The notes under the pieces: model-generated
What the model was told of the DNA's origin: nothing
The model's input: only the letters and a program-made list of their open reading frames with translations
Database searches by the model: none
Part shown: positions 5,984 through 6,922 of the stretch, one piece after another
Position numbering within the stretch: the stretch's first letter is position 1
Layout: every line of letters starts with the position of its first letter
Assembly (NCBI GenBank): GCA_016932965.1
Contig: JAFGBW010000086.1
Coordinates: 1 to 6,922, forward strand
DNA: 6,922 bases
Direction: 5' to 3'
Source: Candidatus Auribacterota bacterium
Lineage (GTDB): Bacteria > Auribacterota > JAFGBW01
Position numbers and translations under genes: made by a program

Positions 5984-6034
5984 TTATAGAACCAAAGCAA
6001 AGGGTACAGGTTGCAGGGTCATATATGAATTCAT
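5984..6034 (-). other. Possible leader ORF coupled to malic enzyme
   Basis: An ATG at 6032-6034, with AAGGTG on the - strand about 9 nt upstream, opens a 16-codon frame (MNSYMTLQPVPFALVL) ending in TAA at 5984-5986. One TCC codon then separates it, in the same frame, from the malic enzyme ATG. That gene has no Shine-Dalgarno, so a terminating ribosome could restart there. A TATAAT string (5983-5988) spans the same stop; as a promoter it would place the start site at or after the ATG. No homology is recognised, and chance is possible. Confidence 0.28.
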
Positions 6035-6100
6035 TATTATTTTCACCTTTTTGTCAGTCAGAATTCAATAATCAGAAACAAGTAGTATTAACGTTTTTAG

Positions 6101-6120
6101 AGTGGGCCAGCTTGACCCCG
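6101..6120. other. GC-rich hairpin-forming island in AT-rich spacer
   Basis: The short stretch stands out from the surrounding AT-rich DNA. On the - strand GGGTCA-AGC-TGGCCC (6104-6118) can form a six-pair stem with one G-U wobble and a 3-nt loop. It is followed by no T-run. It may be a weak terminator after the SerA gene or a remnant of a mobile element end; no transposase is present. Confidence 0.25.
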
Positions 6121-6207
6121 ATTTTATAGCGAGTTTCGCATTCCAAATCATGACAAATTCAAACAAAATCTGCAGTTCTTTGACAGCCCCATCTAAAGGT
6201 ATTTCTA

Positions 6208-6236
6208 TTGAATTCTCAATCCTGAATTCTGAATTC
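6208..6236. repeat. GAATTCA-type heptamer repeats after the SerA gene
   Basis: Read on the - strand the units are GAATTCA-GAATTCA-GGATTGA-GAATTCA, four consecutive 7-bp copies beginning 4 bp after the stop of the SerA gene. The unit is related to the arrays at 3251-3267, 3351-3380 and 1165-1299, with C in place of G or A at position 6. Confidence 0.5.
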
Positions 6237-6240
6237 TTTT

Positions 6241-6922
6241 TTACAAATTCACATAAAATCCGTTTTGCGCTTTGATCTGTTTTACGATTTTTTTAACGAT
6301 TTCCCCGCCCACAGGTTTATCCACTTTCAAAATGGCAAGGGATTTCTCCTGAGTGTCGTTATGCGGAGCGCGAACATCGTCAATATTGATCCCTTCTTTT
6401 CCCAGAACAGATGTGATCAGAGCCAGCACGCCGGGACGGTCCTCGTATGTAAAAAAGAGATTATGCCCTTTGGGATCAAAATAAAGCTTATGAAAATCCG
6501 CGATTCTGGAAACCATAATGGAGCTCTCTGTCACGGTTCCTCTGATGCTGATTCTCTCAAGAGAATCAGCCCCGCAGAAAATATCTATGGTGATGGACTC
6601 ACCGTATTTTTTCGCGTTGTCAGCCGGACGAACCGTGTAATCAATCCCCTTTTCCTTCAGATAACTGATCGCTTCGTTATATTCCGACTGGATGTCAAAA
6701 GACGGATCCAGTGCCGAAACAACAGGAGCGATCATCCAGTTGGCAAATTGATCCAGTTTTCCGTAAAAGCTGGTTTCGATCTGGCGGACCGGTTTGTCTT
6801 CCAGCCAGGCTCTGGCCAGTCTGGTCACCAAATAAGCCAGTTCCTGGTATTTTTCATCCAGACCTTCAGGAATACTGGAATTGACCACGTAACGCGTGAT
6901 GCCTTTTTCCCAAAGATCAATC
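6241..6922 (-). CDS. serA: D-3-phosphoglycerate dehydrogenase, C-terminal ASB and ACT domains (5' end missing)
   Basis: SerA oxidises 3-phosphoglycerate to 3-phosphohydroxypyruvate, the first step of serine synthesis. The frame is open to the window edge (IDLWEKGITRY precedes a GTG at 6886-6888), so the gene begins to the right; about 226 residues are visible and the catalytic NAD-binding domains are outside. Counting from that internal GTG codon, residues about 10-138 resemble the allosteric substrate-binding domain of long-form PGDH (EKYQELAYLVTRLARAWLE, then IETSFYGKL, and a RISIRGTVTESSIMVSRI strand pair). Residues about 143-215 form an ACT domain with LFFTYEDRPGVLALITSVLG, the usual ligand-responsive module for serine feedback. 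The GTG is unlikely to be a true start, because the upstream residues continue the PGDH linker. The assignment rests on the ASB-ACT order; another ACT-containing protein is the main alternative. The stop is followed at once by the heptamer array. Confidence 0.78.
   Translation of the reverse strand, partial: IDLWEKGITRYVVNSSIPEGLDEKYQELAYLVTRLARAWLEDKPVRQIETSFYGKLDQFANWMIAPVVSALDPSFDIQSEYNEAISYLKEKGIDYTVRPADNAKKYGESITIDIFCGADSLERISIRGTVTESSIMVSRIADFHKLYFDPKGHNLFFTYEDRPGVLALITSVLGKEGINIDDVRAPHNDTQEKSLAILKVDKPVGGEIVKKIVKQIKAQNGFYVNL

Overview
The window looks like chromosomal DNA from a Gram-negative, moderately AT-rich bacterium. The strongest sign is a Kdo transferase (WaaA), which is specific to lipopolysaccharide-making cells. 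The mix of an AMMECR1-family protein, a PilZ protein, a stand-alone PTS EIIA domain, a short-form malic enzyme, an AGCS amino-acid carrier and a two-domain SerA tail would suit a deltaproteobacterial (Desulfobacterota-type) lineage. That placement is inference from gene content and style; nothing here fixes the taxon.

Layout: the left edge carries the 3' part of an AMMECR1-domain gene on the + strand (1-402). It converges on a PilZ/TPR-like gene on the - strand (460-1020). A gene-poor, AT-rich 365-bp spacer follows (1021-1385). The rest is one co-oriented - strand series. Read in the direction of transcription, from right to left, it is: the 3' part of a 3-phosphoglycerate dehydrogenase gene (ASB and ACT domains, 6241-6922), malic enzyme (4808-5980), an AGCS sodium:amino-acid symporter (3354-4706), waaA (1955-3217) and a PTS EIIA protein (1386-1907). 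The gaps are about 260, 101, 136 and 47 bp, so only waaA and the EIIA gene are close enough to suggest a tight transcription unit. No RNA gene, CRISPR array or intact mobile element was seen.

How the genes fit together: SerA (serine from 3-phosphoglycerate), malic enzyme (malate to pyruvate) and the alanine/glycine-type carrier all touch the C3/amino-acid node, but nothing proves co-regulation. WaaA adds Kdo to lipid A at the inner membrane, and the EIIA protein is a likely regulatory phosphoacceptor. PilZ is the usual c-di-GMP receptor domain.

The most interesting structure is in the spacers. Degenerate 7-bp repeats of the type GAATTGA/GAATTAA/GAATTCA occur at three gene junctions, and at one of them they form the last codons and stop of the symporter gene. 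Two short reading frames lie ahead of major genes: a 16-codon frame ending in TAA-TCC directly before the malic enzyme ATG, which has no Shine-Dalgarno of its own, and a 15-codon hydrophobic frame ahead of waaA. WaaA differs from the family consensus at several motif positions, and the 3' end of the EIIA gene may carry a frameshift or an unusual tail. I found no convincing evidence of a wholly new multi-gene system.
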